A stretch of DNA of 64,000 nucleotides from UBA10649 sp965227045. GTDB taxonomy: Bacteria; Actinomycetota; Actinomycetes; S36-B12. The position numbers and the translations under genes are program-made. Under the pieces are notes generated by a model. The model did not search any database. It worked only from the letters and a program-made list of their open reading frames with translations, and was not told the DNA's origin. Location of the stretch: positions 1,488,001-1,552,000 of the forward strand of contig OZ245718.1 of assembly GCA_965227045.1 (NCBI GenBank), read 5' to 3'. This document shows, one piece after another, positions 42,220 through 50,871 of this stretch (its first letter is position 1; every line of letters starts with the position of its first letter).

Positions 42220-43329
42220 TCAGACCTTCCAGAGCTTCGCGAACTGCTGCTTGTAGTCCTTGATGCCCAGGTAGTCACCCTGAGGGGTGAAGACCGCGGT
42301 GCCGACGTTCTTCTGGGTCAGGATCTGCGTGGGCAGATCCGCCTTGGCGAACGGAACTCCGGTCCACAGGCGAGCGAACGAGTCGATCACGCTGTAGCCG
42401 ACGATCGGCAGGGAGTAGCCGGTCCAGGCATTCTCAACCTTGGACTTGAGCTGCTCGATGTTCCCCTTGCCGGCGGTCAGGCCACCGATCAGCGGTGCGG
42501 AGCCAGGCTTGGCGCCAACCGTGAACAGTGCCTGCGGGACGCCGGGGAAGAAGTCGCCGAGGTCAGAGGAGATGAAGTTGGTGCCCGGGTTCGCCTTGTA
42601 GACGTTGGCCACCTGTGCGGGGATGCCGGCGAAGTCAAGCTCGTTGAACTTCGTCGTGCAGGTCGGGCACAGCTTCTTCAGGTTCTTCGCGAACGACGTG
42701 TCGTAGCGCACGAGGACCGGGTAGATGCTGGTGCCGAACTGCTGCACCTTGGCCTTGCCATTGGTGTTCGCCACTGCGAAGGCCGCGATCATCTGGCCCC
42801 ACAGGTCAAGGAGCTTGGCGTTGGCAATGTGCGAGTCAAGCAGGCCGCTGCCGGGTGCCGAGAGGCACGCCGAGCAGATGACTGCGATGCCCGCTGCTGC
42901 GGCCTTCTTGTAGAGGTCTCCGTAGGACTCAGTCTCCATGCCCGACACGGCAATGCCGTCGGGCTTCTTGGCGATGGCCTGCGTCAGCGTCGCGCGCTGT
43001 CCCTCGATGGTGCCCTCAGCCTGCAGCGACTCCATCTTCCAACCGAGCGACTTGCCACCCTCAACGATGTTGCGGTTGAGCGTGATGGCTGCGTCGGTCT
43101 CGTTGGTGATGGTGATGACGTACTTGCCCTTCGGCGGAGCCTTGGGCAGCGGCGTGAGGTTGCCGAGCGTCGTGGGGTTCTTGGAGTACTTGGCGACGAT
43201 GGCCTTGGCGACCGTGACACCGTCGGCAGCGGGCCGAAGTGTGGGGGCCGATGAAGCGGCCGGCGCGATGCCGACCACGGCCAGTGAGGCAGCGGCCACG
43301 AGGGCGACTGCAGCGATGGACTTGCGCAT
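42220..43329 (-). CDS. Sugar-type ABC transporter substrate-binding protein (copy 1)
   Basis: 369 aa. N-terminal signal peptide MRKSIAAVALVAAASLAV with cleavage after about residue 28 (Ala-rich), no lipobox Cys. The rest is a periplasmic-binding-protein type-1 fold (ribose/galactose group): KYVITITNETDAA, a typical GIAVICSAC hinge strand, and VIDSFARLWTG near the C-terminus. Two CxxC motifs (Cys152/155 and Cys221/224) are unusual. GGAAGAGAG is 5-6 nt before ATG 43329. It shares leader sequence and C-terminal end with copy 2 at 43535-44761. Membrane and ATPase genes are at 56099-58669. Confidence 0.85.
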   Translation of the reverse strand: MRKSIAAVALVAAASLAVVGIAPAASSAPTLRPAADGVTVAKAIVAKYSKNPTTLGNLTPLPKAPPKGKYVITITNETDAAITLNRNIVEGGKSLGWKMESLQAEGTIEGQRATLTQAIAKKPDGIAVSGMETESYGDLYKKAAAAGIAVICSACLSAPGSGLLDSHIANAKLLDLWGQMIAAFAVANTNGKAKVQQFGTSIYPVLVRYDTSFAKNLKKLCPTCTTKFNELDFAGIPAQVANVYKANPGTNFISSDLGDFFPGVPQALFTVGAKPGSAPLIGGLTAGKGNIEQLKSKVENAWTGYSLPIVGYSVIDSFARLWTGVPFAKADLPTQILTQKNVGTAVFTPQGDYLGIKDYKQQFAKLWKV

Positions 43330-43375
43330 GGATCTCTCTTCCAGTTGAGGGCCTAAGAAGCCGAGGTGGCAAAAG

Positions 43376-43391
43376 TACATTCACGTCCTAG
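43376..43391 (-). promoter_or_regulatory. Shared CTAGGACGT-nn-ATGTA motif upstream of binding-protein gene 1
   Basis: Read on the - strand, CTAGGACGTGAATGTA occurs 47-62 bp upstream of the start. The same motif with changed centre bases occurs before binding-protein gene 2 (44807-44822) and in the ThuA/E1alpha intergenic region (55186-55201). An element of the form GTGACCARA...GTGAT precedes it in both binding-protein genes. Confidence 0.5.
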
Positions 43392-43503
43392 GAATAGGAA
43401 GCGAATTTGATCACGTTCTGGTCACTTTCCGTATGCAATCACAAGGAACTACGTACATGGAGGCGAATTGAACAATTGAGAAACTGGAGTTCGCCTTGGG
43501 ATA

Positions 43504-43525
43504 GTTGCTACCGGCCGGTAGCAAC
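43504..43525. terminator. Perfect palindrome after binding-protein gene 2
   Basis: GTTGCTACCGG (43504-43514) followed directly by CCGGTAGCAAC (43515-43525) is a perfect 22-bp palindrome 10 bp beyond the - strand stop. It has no clear T tract. A terminator hairpin is likely; an operator is possible. Confidence 0.5.
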
Positions 43526-43534
43526 GGCGGGTTC

Positions 43535-44761
43535 CTACGAAATCCCCCACAGAGTGGCGAACTGGTCCTCGTAGTCGGCGATGCCGATGTAGTTGCCGTC
43601 GGCGTCGAGCGCTGCTTCCGCTGCGTTGGCTCCGGTGAGGAGCTGGCTTGGCAGCGGGCCGGTCTCGATCGCGTCACCACCAAGAATGCGGGCGAACTGG
43701 TCCATCACGCGCCATCCCATGACCGGGAACGGCAGCGCGATCCAGGCCTGCAGCGCGTTTGCCTGATCGACGTCGCGTCCGACGGTGGGGTCGACGGGCG
43801 CGGCGGACGGTGCCGTGGCCAGCGCGGCGAGCGCCGCGATGTCGGCCGCCGAGGGTGCGCGCCCAATTACCGTCACCGGCGCGAGGAGGGTCGGATCCTC
43901 CGCGAGTGCCGCAGCAGCCTCGCCACCGAGCGATCCCGCATCGAGAAGCGCCCAGGCGCCGAGGCTGATCGACATCTCGCTGCTGAGGAACTCCGCGATC
44001 GACGCCGGGTCGGTGAGGTCGGTGAACGTCGGGTCAACGACCGACTGCGAGGTCTGGCACTCGACGCAGAGGTCGACCAGTTTGGTGTCGAACTCGGAGT
44101 TGAAGTCGGCGATCGCGCCCCCGGGAAGGGTGAAGATCTGGACAGCAGCGTCCTCGTTCTCGTACTGGTTGTTGTCGACGTAGGTCGCCAGCACGTCGCC
44201 CCATTGGACGTTCTGCGTGGTGCCGTCGATGCTCGTGTCCGTGATTCCGCCCGTCGGCTCGCCCGAGCACCCGGTGCACACGACCGGGATGCCTGCGGTT
44301 TCCGCAGCAGGGAGGCTGGCGGCCAGCGAGTCCAGGAACTCACCGGTGATGTGAATGCCGCTTGGCTTCTTGCTCACGGCCTCGTCGAAGGCGGTCGCGG
44401 CGGCCGTCGGGTCAGCGGAGTCCACGGTCACCGTCTCGTGGGTCCAGCCCAGCGTCTTCGCGGCCGCATCCATCGAGGTACCTACGACCGCATCGAGCGG
44501 CCCGCTGTTGAGGATGCTGATGATGGTCGCGCCCTTGGCCGGCGGAGCGCTGAGCGGCGTGTCGACGCCGAGGGAGGTCGGCGCAAGGAGCAGGGTGTCG
44601 AGCGCGGCGGCATCCGCGGCCGCGGCCGACGCGGCAGCCGACGGATCATCGCCCGTGAGGGCAGCTTCCGCGTTGTAATTGGGGTCATCGGCGGGCATGG
44701 CGCACGAGGCGAGGGTCAGGGCCGCTGCAGTGAGCACGGCCACGACGATGGACTTGCGCAT
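43535..44761 (-). CDS. Lipoprotein ABC transporter substrate-binding protein (copy 2)
   Basis: 408 aa. The signal peptide ends in a lipobox LASC (Cys20), so it is a membrane-anchored lipoprotein, followed by an Ala/Asp-rich linker of about 50 residues. The core is the same type-1 binding fold as copy 1, with GIPVVCTGC and ending DGNYIGIADYEDQFATLWG. CxxC motifs are Cys162/165 and Cys232/235, at the same spacing as in copy 1 (70 versus 69 residues). The first codons and ribosome site are nearly identical to copy 1, showing duplication. It was probably specialised for a related ligand. Confidence 0.85.
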   Translation of the reverse strand: MRKSIVVAVLTAAALTLASCAMPADDPNYNAEAALTGDDPSAAASAAAADAAALDTLLLAPTSLGVDTPLSAPPAKGATIISILNSGPLDAVVGTSMDAAAKTLGWTHETVTVDSADPTAAATAFDEAVSKKPSGIHITGEFLDSLAASLPAAETAGIPVVCTGCSGEPTGGITDTSIDGTTQNVQWGDVLATYVDNNQYENEDAAVQIFTLPGGAIADFNSEFDTKLVDLCVECQTSQSVVDPTFTDLTDPASIAEFLSSEMSISLGAWALLDAGSLGGEAAAALAEDPTLLAPVTVIGRAPSAADIAALAALATAPSAAPVDPTVGRDVDQANALQAWIALPFPVMGWRVMDQFARILGGDAIETGPLPSQLLTGANAAEAALDADGNYIGIADYEDQFATLWGIS

Positions 44762-44806
44762 GGATCCGCCTTCCAGGCGATTCGGGACGAGAAGCAGGGG
44801 TCAATC

Positions 44807-44822
44807 TACATGAACGTCCTAG
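44807..44822 (-). promoter_or_regulatory. Shared CTAGGACGT-nn-ATGTA motif upstream of binding-protein gene 2
   Basis: Read on the - strand, CTAGGACGTTCATGTA, 46-61 bp before the start, nearly the same distance as in the paralogue. It matches the motif at 43376-43391 at 14 of 16 positions. Confidence 0.5.
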
Positions 44823-45035
44823 CGATTTTGGGAACTCAGAGAATCACACTTTGGTCACGGCGGTGAACTGCCTCGGCCACCCAAACCCGCTTCCCGCCCC
44901 ATGCTCACTGAGGAATATCGTCGCATCGCCGCTATCGAGGGCACCCCAAACCGGCGCGCGGGCCAACCCTCGAGGACTAGGCTTACTGTTCGTGCACTAA
45001 GGAAAGACCACTGACGGAACGACCCACGGAGCCAC

Positions 45036-46124
45036 ATGCACCTGCCCATGCGCACCTTGGACGCAGCCGAACTCTCAGAGTTCCGTCAAAGCGTGCGCGC
45101 GGCCGTGTCCGCTGCCGACTACCCGGCCCGGGTCCGCGCCCTTGAAGACGCCGGCGACGGCATCGACGTGGATCTGTGGCGCCTGCTCGCCGAGGACATC
45201 GGGCTGGCCGGGCTCGGCCTACCCGAGGAAGTAGGGGGCCTGGGCGGGCTGGTCGAGCTACTGGGCATCGCCGAGGAACTCGGCGCGAGTCTTGCACCCG
45301 TGCCGTTCCTCGCCACAACCGTCCTGTGCGGGCAGATCCTCGGCTCGTGCGGCGAGCAGGCCGCGCCGTACCTCGAGCGGATCGTCGCGGGCGAGGTCGC
45401 CAGCGCGGCGATCACCGACGAAAAGGGGATCTGGAACCCCTCGAACGCCTCGCTCTGCACGTCGGACGGCACGACCGTGACCGGCGCGGTGCGGTTCGTC
45501 CCCTACGGCGCATCCGCCTCATTCTTTGTCGTCGCCGCGATGACAACGACGGGAATCGAGGTGTTCGCGGTCGAGGCTGCGGACGCCGAGGTGGAGAGCC
45601 TGCGATCGTTGGACTTCTCGAGGCCCTCGGCGACCGTGTCTTTCACCGCGGCCCCCGCCGTGGCGCTGACGCGCGGCGACGGTACGGCCGCGGTCGACGC
45701 TGGAGTCGTGATCGCCTTGCTCGCGACGGGTGCGGATCAGCTCGGCGGATCGCAGCAGTGCTTCGACATGACCTTGGACTACATCAAGTTGCGGCGGCAG
45801 TTCAATCGCGAGATCGGCAGCTTCCAGGCCGTCAAGCATCGGGTTGCCGATGCCCTCATGCTCGTCGAGATGTCCAGGTCAGGCATCGAGCGCGTGACAT
45901 CCGGTGCGGCCGACGACCTGGCCCTCGAGGCATCGGTGGTCAAGGCATGGTCCTCGGACGCCTATCAGGCGATGACGGCCGAGACCATCCAGTTGCACGG
46001 CGGCGTCGGCTTCACCTGGGAGCACGACGCTCACCTGTTCTTTCGCAGGGCCAGATACGACGCGGCCTTCCTCGGTGACGCCACCTACCACCGCGAGCGC
46101 GTCGCGACGCTGCTCGACTGGTAG
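45036..46124 (+). CDS. Acyl-CoA dehydrogenase family protein (FadE-like, small type)
   Basis: 362 aa. The fold is that of acyl-CoA dehydrogenases: LGLPEEVGGLGGLVELLGIA, YIKLRRQFNREIGSFQAVKHR, and QLHGGVGFTWEHDAHLFFRRA in the C-terminal domain. The C-terminal loop that carries the EGT catalytic Glu in short-chain enzymes is here FLGDATYHRE, so the base must lie elsewhere or be provided by a partner, as in mycobacterial heteromeric FadE pairs. GGAG precedes the ATG by 5 nt. It is convergent with the larger acyl-CoA dehydrogenase gene. Confidence 0.88.
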   Translation: MHLPMRTLDAAELSEFRQSVRAAVSAADYPARVRALEDAGDGIDVDLWRLLAEDIGLAGLGLPEEVGGLGGLVELLGIAEELGASLAPVPFLATTVLCGQILGSCGEQAAPYLERIVAGEVASAAITDEKGIWNPSNASLCTSDGTTVTGAVRFVPYGASASFFVVAAMTTTGIEVFAVEAADAEVESLRSLDFSRPSATVSFTAAPAVALTRGDGTAAVDAGVVIALLATGADQLGGSQQCFDMTLDYIKLRRQFNREIGSFQAVKHRVADALMLVEMSRSGIERVTSGAADDLALEASVVKAWSSDAYQAMTAETIQLHGGVGFTWEHDAHLFFRRARYDAAFLGDATYHRERVATLLDW

Positions 46125-46130
46125 GCGCGC

Positions 46131-47384
46131 TCAGTTCTTGCTGAGCTCGGAGAACGGCGCCTTGTCCGCCCGGTACTCCGCGGGCAGTCCCAGCACGCGC
46201 TCGGCGATGATGTTGCGCTGGATCTCATCGGTGCCACCGGCAAGTCGGTAGCCAGGTGCCCCGAGCACATGCTCGGCCCAGGCGAACTGGCCCCACTCCC
46301 CCGTGTCGGCGACCATCGCGCCGCCGAGCAGGTGGGCTGCGGCGTTGCCGACGCGGACCATGTTGTCGGAGGCGAGCAGCTTGCCGAGCGAGCCCGCAGG
46401 TCCGGGCTTGTCTCCGGCCGCGTTCGCCCGCGCGACGCGCGCCACCATCGCCGCATGCAGTCGCGCGCGGATGAAGACATCAGCAAGTTCCTGACGCACG
46501 ACCGGGTCCTTGCTGACTCCCAGGGCCTGCGCGAGCGCGATGACATCGGCCGCGGTGCCGCCCTTGCGGCGGTGTCCGGATCCGGAGGACGAGCGCTCGA
46601 AGCCGAGGGTGGCCTGCGCGACCTTCCAGCCGGCATCGACGTCACCGATCCGCAGCGAGTCCGGGATACGTGCCCCGTCGAGGAACACCTCGTTGAAGGT
46701 CGCTGGTCCGCTCATCTGCCGGATCGGCCGGATGTCCACCCCTGCCGCATCCATCGGGACGAGGAAGGCGGTGATTCCCGCCTGCTTCACGACGTCGGGG
46801 TTCGTGCGGGCGAGCAGGAAGCCGTAGTCGGAGAACTGCGCGTTGGAGCTCCAGATCTTCTGGCCGGTGATGAGCCAGTCGTCGCCGTCGCGTACCGCCT
46901 TCGTCGACAGCCCGGCCAGATCGGAGCCTGCGCCAGGCTCGCTGAACAACTGGCAGCACAACAGGTCCGTGCGCAGGAAGGGATCGGCGAACTTCTCGCG
47001 CTGCTCTGGCGTGCCGAACACGCTGACCGCCGCACCGACGAGCCCGGTGGTCACCGAGATGATCTCCGAGGAGGGCGGCACGGCAAACGCGCGCTCCTCA
47101 TCGGCGAACGCAACGGCGTACACGCTCGGCAGACCGGAGCCGCCGAACTCCTCGGGCAGCGTGATCGCGCCGTAGCCCGCGTCGAAGCGCTGGCGCCGGT
47201 AGTCCCGAACACGATCGAGGTAGGCGGTCTCCTCCTCATGAGTCATCGACCGGAAGATCGCGAGCTCGGGATCACCCTCGCCCCACACGCGAACCTCCTC
47301 GCTGCGCGGTCGCGCCACGGAGGCGAGCCAGGCGCGGACGTCGGCCCGCCACGCCTCAAGGTGATCGAAGTCGACGTCGCTCAC
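46131..47384 (-). CDS. Acyl-CoA dehydrogenase (FadE-like, large type)
   Basis: 417 aa. LPEEFGGSGLPSVYAVAFAD, QLFSEPGAGSDLAGLSTKAV, TGQKIWSSNAQFSDYGFLLA and C-terminal YRLAGGTDEIQRNIIAERVL are typical. In the C-terminal motif Gly stands where MCAD has the catalytic Glu, as in many FadE subunits. GTG 47384 has GGAGG 6 nt upstream and overlaps the thiolase stop (GTGA). It could form a heteromeric dehydrogenase with the 45036-46124 product; both genes end 6 bp apart but run in opposite directions. Confidence 0.9.
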   Translation of the reverse strand: MSDVDFDHLEAWRADVRAWLASVARPRSEEVRVWGEGDPELAIFRSMTHEEETAYLDRVRDYRRQRFDAGYGAITLPEEFGGSGLPSVYAVAFADEERAFAVPPSSEIISVTTGLVGAAVSVFGTPEQREKFADPFLRTDLLCCQLFSEPGAGSDLAGLSTKAVRDGDDWLITGQKIWSSNAQFSDYGFLLARTNPDVVKQAGITAFLVPMDAAGVDIRPIRQMSGPATFNEVFLDGARIPDSLRIGDVDAGWKVAQATLGFERSSSGSGHRRKGGTAADVIALAQALGVSKDPVVRQELADVFIRARLHAAMVARVARANAAGDKPGPAGSLGKLLASDNMVRVGNAAAHLLGGAMVADTGEWGQFAWAEHVLGAPGYRLAGGTDEIQRNIIAERVLGLPAEYRADKAPFSELSKN

Positions 47385-48541
47385 GACTTGCCTCCATCTG
47401 CGATGAGAACGGTGCACGCGCTGATGCCTGGGGCGCCATACACATGGGTGAAGCCGACGCGTGGGTCGCCGGGGACCTGCTGACCGGCGGCGCGGCCCTG
47501 CATTTGCCGCACGACCTCATGCACCTGGCGCAGACCCGAGGCTCCGACCGGCTCACCGTTCGCCAGGCACCCGCCATCGGTGTTGATCGGCAGCCGGCCG
47601 TCGACCTTGTAGTCGCCGCGCAGATATCCGGCCTCCTGGTCGCCGTGCGCGACCAGGCCCGTCTCACCGAGGTGGATGATCTCCGCGCCGCTGTCCGTGT
47701 CCTGCAACTGCGCGACCTGCACGTCCGAGGGCGCGATCCCGGCGAGTGCGAATGCAGCTGCGGCGGCGTCGATCGACGGACTGGTGCGCTGGCCCGGGGA
47801 CAGCCATGGCGAGAAGACCTCGAAGGAGCCCGGAGTCCGGCCGCGCAATGCGACGGAGGCCAGTCGGATCGGCTTGTCGCACAGGTCGAACGCGCGCGCT
47901 CCGCGGGCGAGGATGAGCGAGACGGCTCCGGCATCGGGCGCGCAGAACATGAAGCGAGTGAGGGGGTCGTTGATCATGTCCGACTCCATCGCCTCATCGA
48001 CGCTGACCGGCTTGCGCCGCCACGCGAGGGGATGCGCGGAGCCGTAGTCGAATGCCTTCTCCGACACGAACCCCAGCGTGCGCTTGTCGATCCCGTGCTC
48101 GTGCAGGTAGCGCTGGATCTTCAGCGCGAAGTACGAGGTGGTCACCATCATTCCGGTCTTGCCGTACCAGTCGCCTATTCCGTACCTGGCCGGAGAGACG
48201 TTGAACGCGCCTCGTGCGTGGTTGTCGTAGCCGACCACGCAGGCGATGTCTGAGGACTCGGCGATCAGGCCGTTGCGGGCGGTCATCAGCGCGACTCCGC
48301 CGGTCGCACACCCGTTCCGCACCGTGACGAACGGCAGACCGGTGAGCCCCATCCGCGCGACGAGGTTGTCCGGCTTGGTCTCGCCGTTAGTTCCGCCGAC
48401 CGCGAAGTGCACGTCGTTCCACGACAGGCCGCAGTCGGCGAGCGCCGCGCGCACGGCAGTCTCGGCAAGGTCCTGGTCGAGACCATCGAAGCGGCCGAAC
48501 GGGGTCATGCCCGCACCGACCACGTACACCTCGTCGTTCAC
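47381..48541 (-). CDS. Thiolase family protein (SCP-x/lipid-transfer type)
   Basis: 386 aa. N-terminal VYVVGAGMTPFGRFDGLDQD is typical of thiolases of the SCP-x branch; the probable nucleophile Cys is in VRNGCATGGVAL, and the second half has INTDGGCLANGEPVGASGL with the conserved His region and a C-terminal YGAPGISACTVLIADGG. It should cleave a 3-ketoacyl-CoA, or condense acyl units. GTG 48541 overlaps the OB-fold gene's TGA by 4 nt. The paired DUF35 gene supports this type, because SCP-x-like thiolases and DUF35 proteins form complexes in steroid side-chain catabolism. Confidence 0.9.
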   Translation of the reverse strand: MNDEVYVVGAGMTPFGRFDGLDQDLAETAVRAALADCGLSWNDVHFAVGGTNGETKPDNLVARMGLTGLPFVTVRNGCATGGVALMTARNGLIAESSDIACVVGYDNHARGAFNVSPARYGIGDWYGKTGMMVTTSYFALKIQRYLHEHGIDKRTLGFVSEKAFDYGSAHPLAWRRKPVSVDEAMESDMINDPLTRFMFCAPDAGAVSLILARGARAFDLCDKPIRLASVALRGRTPGSFEVFSPWLSPGQRTSPSIDAAAAAFALAGIAPSDVQVAQLQDTDSGAEIIHLGETGLVAHGDQEAGYLRGDYKVDGRLPINTDGGCLANGEPVGASGLRQVHEVVRQMQGRAAGQQVPGDPRVGFTHVYGAPGISACTVLIADGGKS

Positions 48542-48933
48542 TGGACCGACTCGAAACCGAAGGTATGAATGGGGCGGTCGCCGTCGGTCCACGCCTTGGC
48601 GAGCACCAGTCGCACGGGCTCACCGATCACCCACTGCGTCTTGCCCACCAGCCAGCCCTCGACGATGACATTGCCGAGGTCGACATAGCCGATGCTGAAG
48701 GGCGCAAACTCATCGGTGCGAAAGGGCGCCTTGGGAGCGAATTGCTGAGTCGTCCAGGACCAGACCGTGCCCTCGGTGGGCAACGTCACGTCGGTGACAT
48801 CGACGCCCGAGCATGCCGGGCACGTCGCGAGGGCCGGAAACACCTGCGAGCCGCAGGCGGCGCACACCGAGCCGCGCAGCGCAACCGGGTCAACGGACGC
48901 GAACAGCGTGGGATCGACGACCTCGGTGGCCAC
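48538..48933 (-). CDS. Zn-ribbon/OB-fold DUF35 protein (thiolase partner)
   Basis: 131 aa. Two C-x2-C pairs (CAACG and CPACS) form a zinc ribbon at about residues 23-40, followed by an OB-fold with VWSWTTQQF, FSIGYVDLG and VEGWLVG. Such proteins bind and activate a thiolase or act as an aldolase cofactor. GTG 48933 is chosen because the family sequence starts there; the frame upstream is antisense. It lies 14 bp after the oxidoreductase stop and overlaps the thiolase start, consistent with a two-protein complex. Confidence 0.88.
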   Translation of the reverse strand: MATEVVDPTLFASVDPVALRGSVCAACGSQVFPALATCPACSGVDVTDVTLPTEGTVWSWTTQQFAPKAPFRTDEFAPFSIGYVDLGNVIVEGWLVGKTQWVIGEPVRLVLAKAWTDGDRPIHTFGFESVQ

Positions 48934-48946
48934 GGTGTGCGACCCC

Positions 48947-49954
48947 CTAGTCCGACAGGCGGACGAGGGCCTTGCCCAGGTTCGCCCCCGAGAGCAGTCC
49001 TTCCAGACCGGCTCCCGCGTTCTCGATGCCTTCGTAGACCGTGGCGCGATCGACGAGTTCGCCGCTCGCCAGCCAGCCGGCAACCCGCTCCTCGAACTCA
49101 GGACGCAGATCCTCGAAGTCTCGCACGATGAAGCCCTGGATTGTCAGCCGACGAAGCACGGCCTCGATGAGAACAGCGGTGGATGGCTGATCCTGGGTGC
49201 CGAAGTTGGACACCGCGCCACACATGCTGATGCGGCCATGGATGCGCATGCTGTGCAGCGCCGCCGCGAACTGCCAGCCTCCGACATTGTCGAAGAACAG
49301 GTCGATCCCATCGGGGGCCGCGTCAGGAAGCTCGGACGCGAAATCCTCGTCGCGGTAGTTGATGACGTGATCGAAGCCGCAGTCGTCGCGAAGCCACGCG
49401 CACTTCTCCGCACCGCCGGCGCTGCCGATGACCCGCCCCGCTCCGAGGAGGCGGGCGAACTGGCCCACCATGCTGCCGACCGCGCCTCCCGCTCCGGACA
49501 CGAGGACGGTCTCGCCGGCCGCGAGGTTGCCCACAGGAAGCAGGCCGGCGTATGCGGTGAATCCGGTCTGCCCCATCGAGCTCAGCCACGCGGTGGTGGG
49601 TGCCTTGTCGAGATCGCACACCGTGACAACGGACTCGTCGACGACCGCGAGCTCGCGCCAGCCGAGGCGATGGCGAACCGTGGCGCCGACGGGCAGCGCA
49701 TCGGAGGCGCTCTCGACGACAACTCCGATCGCCGAGCCGTCAAGCGGCCCGCCGACCTCGAAGTTGGTCGTGTACTGCTTCTCGCCCGGATCCATCCGCC
49801 CTCGGGTTGAGGGGTCCAGGCTCATGTACTGGTTGCGCACCAGCGCGTGGCCCGCCGTGAGCTCGGGCAGGTCAATGGTGCCTACTGCCACATCACTGGC
49901 GACGAAGGTGCGTCCGGGGCGCTTGGCCAGGATGACGGCCGACGTCTGCCTCAC
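48947..49954 (-). CDS. NADP-dependent MDR oxidoreductase (prostaglandin reductase/CurA-like)
   Basis: 335 aa. The leukotriene-B4-dehydrogenase/CurA branch is recognised by LVRNQYMSLDPSTRGRM, GQTGFTAYAGLLPVG and the cofactor loop VSGAGGAVGSMVGQFARL. No zinc ligands are present. It should reduce an activated double bond in an enone or enoyl substrate with NADPH. GTG 49954 overlaps the small gene's TGA (GTGA). It is the second gene of the small-protein/MDR/DUF35/thiolase/FadE operon. Confidence 0.9.
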   Translation of the reverse strand: MRQTSAVILAKRPGRTFVASDVAVGTIDLPELTAGHALVRNQYMSLDPSTRGRMDPGEKQYTTNFEVGGPLDGSAIGVVVESASDALPVGATVRHRLGWRELAVVDESVVTVCDLDKAPTTAWLSSMGQTGFTAYAGLLPVGNLAAGETVLVSGAGGAVGSMVGQFARLLGAGRVIGSAGGAEKCAWLRDDCGFDHVINYRDEDFASELPDAAPDGIDLFFDNVGGWQFAAALHSMRIHGRISMCGAVSNFGTQDQPSTAVLIEAVLRRLTIQGFIVRDFEDLRPEFEERVAGWLASGELVDRATVYEGIENAGAGLEGLLSGANLGKALVRLSD

Positions 49955-50166
49955 GAGTTGGCCTCGCGCAGGGCTCGTGCTTCCGGCGTGCGGCCAACCC
50001 AGCCAAGGATCTGGAAGTCGACATCGCGCAACTCGCCCTCGTACCACGTGCCCTTGTCGTCGAACACTCCGTAGCGACCCGTTGCCGGATCGTCGACGCG
50101 GACCAGTCCGACGTCGTTGAGCGTGTAGACACAACCCGAGATCGGGTGATTGAAGACCTTCGCCAT
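49951..50166 (-). CDS. Small protein of unknown function (71 aa)
   Basis: 71 aa, acidic and probably globular, starting MAKVFNHPISGCVYTLND and including WYEGELRDVDFQILGW. I do not recognise a family. AAGGAG is 6 nt before ATG 50166, and its TGA overlaps the GTG of the oxidoreductase, so it is a genuine, efficiently translated first gene of the thiolase operon. The regularly spaced aromatic residues suggest a small beta-rich binding protein. Confidence 0.55.
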   Translation of the reverse strand: MAKVFNHPISGCVYTLNDVGLVRVDDPATGRYGVFDDKGTWYEGELRDVDFQILGWVGRTPEARALREANS

Positions 50167-50260
50167 GACCACTCCTTGAGTCCCCGTCAGGGACACGTGA
50201 TGACGGCCAAAGCCTACACAACTTGTCACTGAGTACAGTAACTTTGATCGCCTGAACTCG

Positions 50261-50821
50261 ATGATCGGAGCGCTCGTGACCAACCCCGCGAATCCCATCC
50301 AGCCGCTGCTGCCTTCAGTGCTCATCCAGGTGGCCTTCAGGGTGGACGATCTCGAAGCCGCCTGTCTCGAGTGGGCGAGCAAGGTCGGAGCCGGGCCGTT
50401 CCTGATCCGCCAGCACATGAAAGTTCAGGCGATGCACAACGGTCAGCCCGCCGTGTACGACCACAGCGCGGCATTCGGCCAGTGGGGCTCGCTGATGCTG
50501 GAGTTGATCGAGGTGCACGAGTGCGAACCCGCTGGCATGAAGGCGGTTATGGAGCACGACTCACTCGGCCAGGTCAACCATTTCGCGTGCTACGCCGAGG
50601 ACCTCGACGCGACCAGCGCAGCACTCGAAGCTGCCGGCTTCCCGCTGGCGATGGACCTGGTCTCATCCTCGGGCATGCCCGTGCGGTACCACGACGCACG
50701 CGCCCTTATCGGCGCCGTGCTCGAGGTGTACGCCCCAACCGAGCACATCGTGGAGCACTACGCCAATGTCGCGGCCCTCGCTGTTGGGTGGGACGGGTCC
50801 GACGTCATCCGCTACATGTAG
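50261..50821 (+). CDS. VOC-superfamily (glyoxalase/dioxygenase-fold) protein
   Basis: 186 aa. QVAFRVDDLEAACLEWASKVG and later VNHFACYAEDLDATSAALEA are two halves of the vicinal-oxygen-chelate fold, with a His (NHFAC) as a probable metal ligand. GAVLEVYAPTEHIVE near the C-terminus supplies the Glu. Members isomerise or cleave metal-chelated keto compounds. Start ATG 50261; GTG 50276, with GGAG about 6 nt before it, is an alternative. It is divergent from the thiolase operon and followed by a monooxygenase-like gene. Confidence 0.82.
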   Translation: MIGALVTNPANPIQPLLPSVLIQVAFRVDDLEAACLEWASKVGAGPFLIRQHMKVQAMHNGQPAVYDHSAAFGQWGSLMLELIEVHECEPAGMKAVMEHDSLGQVNHFACYAEDLDATSAALEAAGFPLAMDLVSSSGMPVRYHDARALIGAVLEVYAPTEHIVEHYANVAALAVGWDGSDVIRYM

Positions 50822-50871
50822 ATCCGGTTACTTACCCGACTCCATCTGGTGAAACTCGGTCAGGAGATGCG

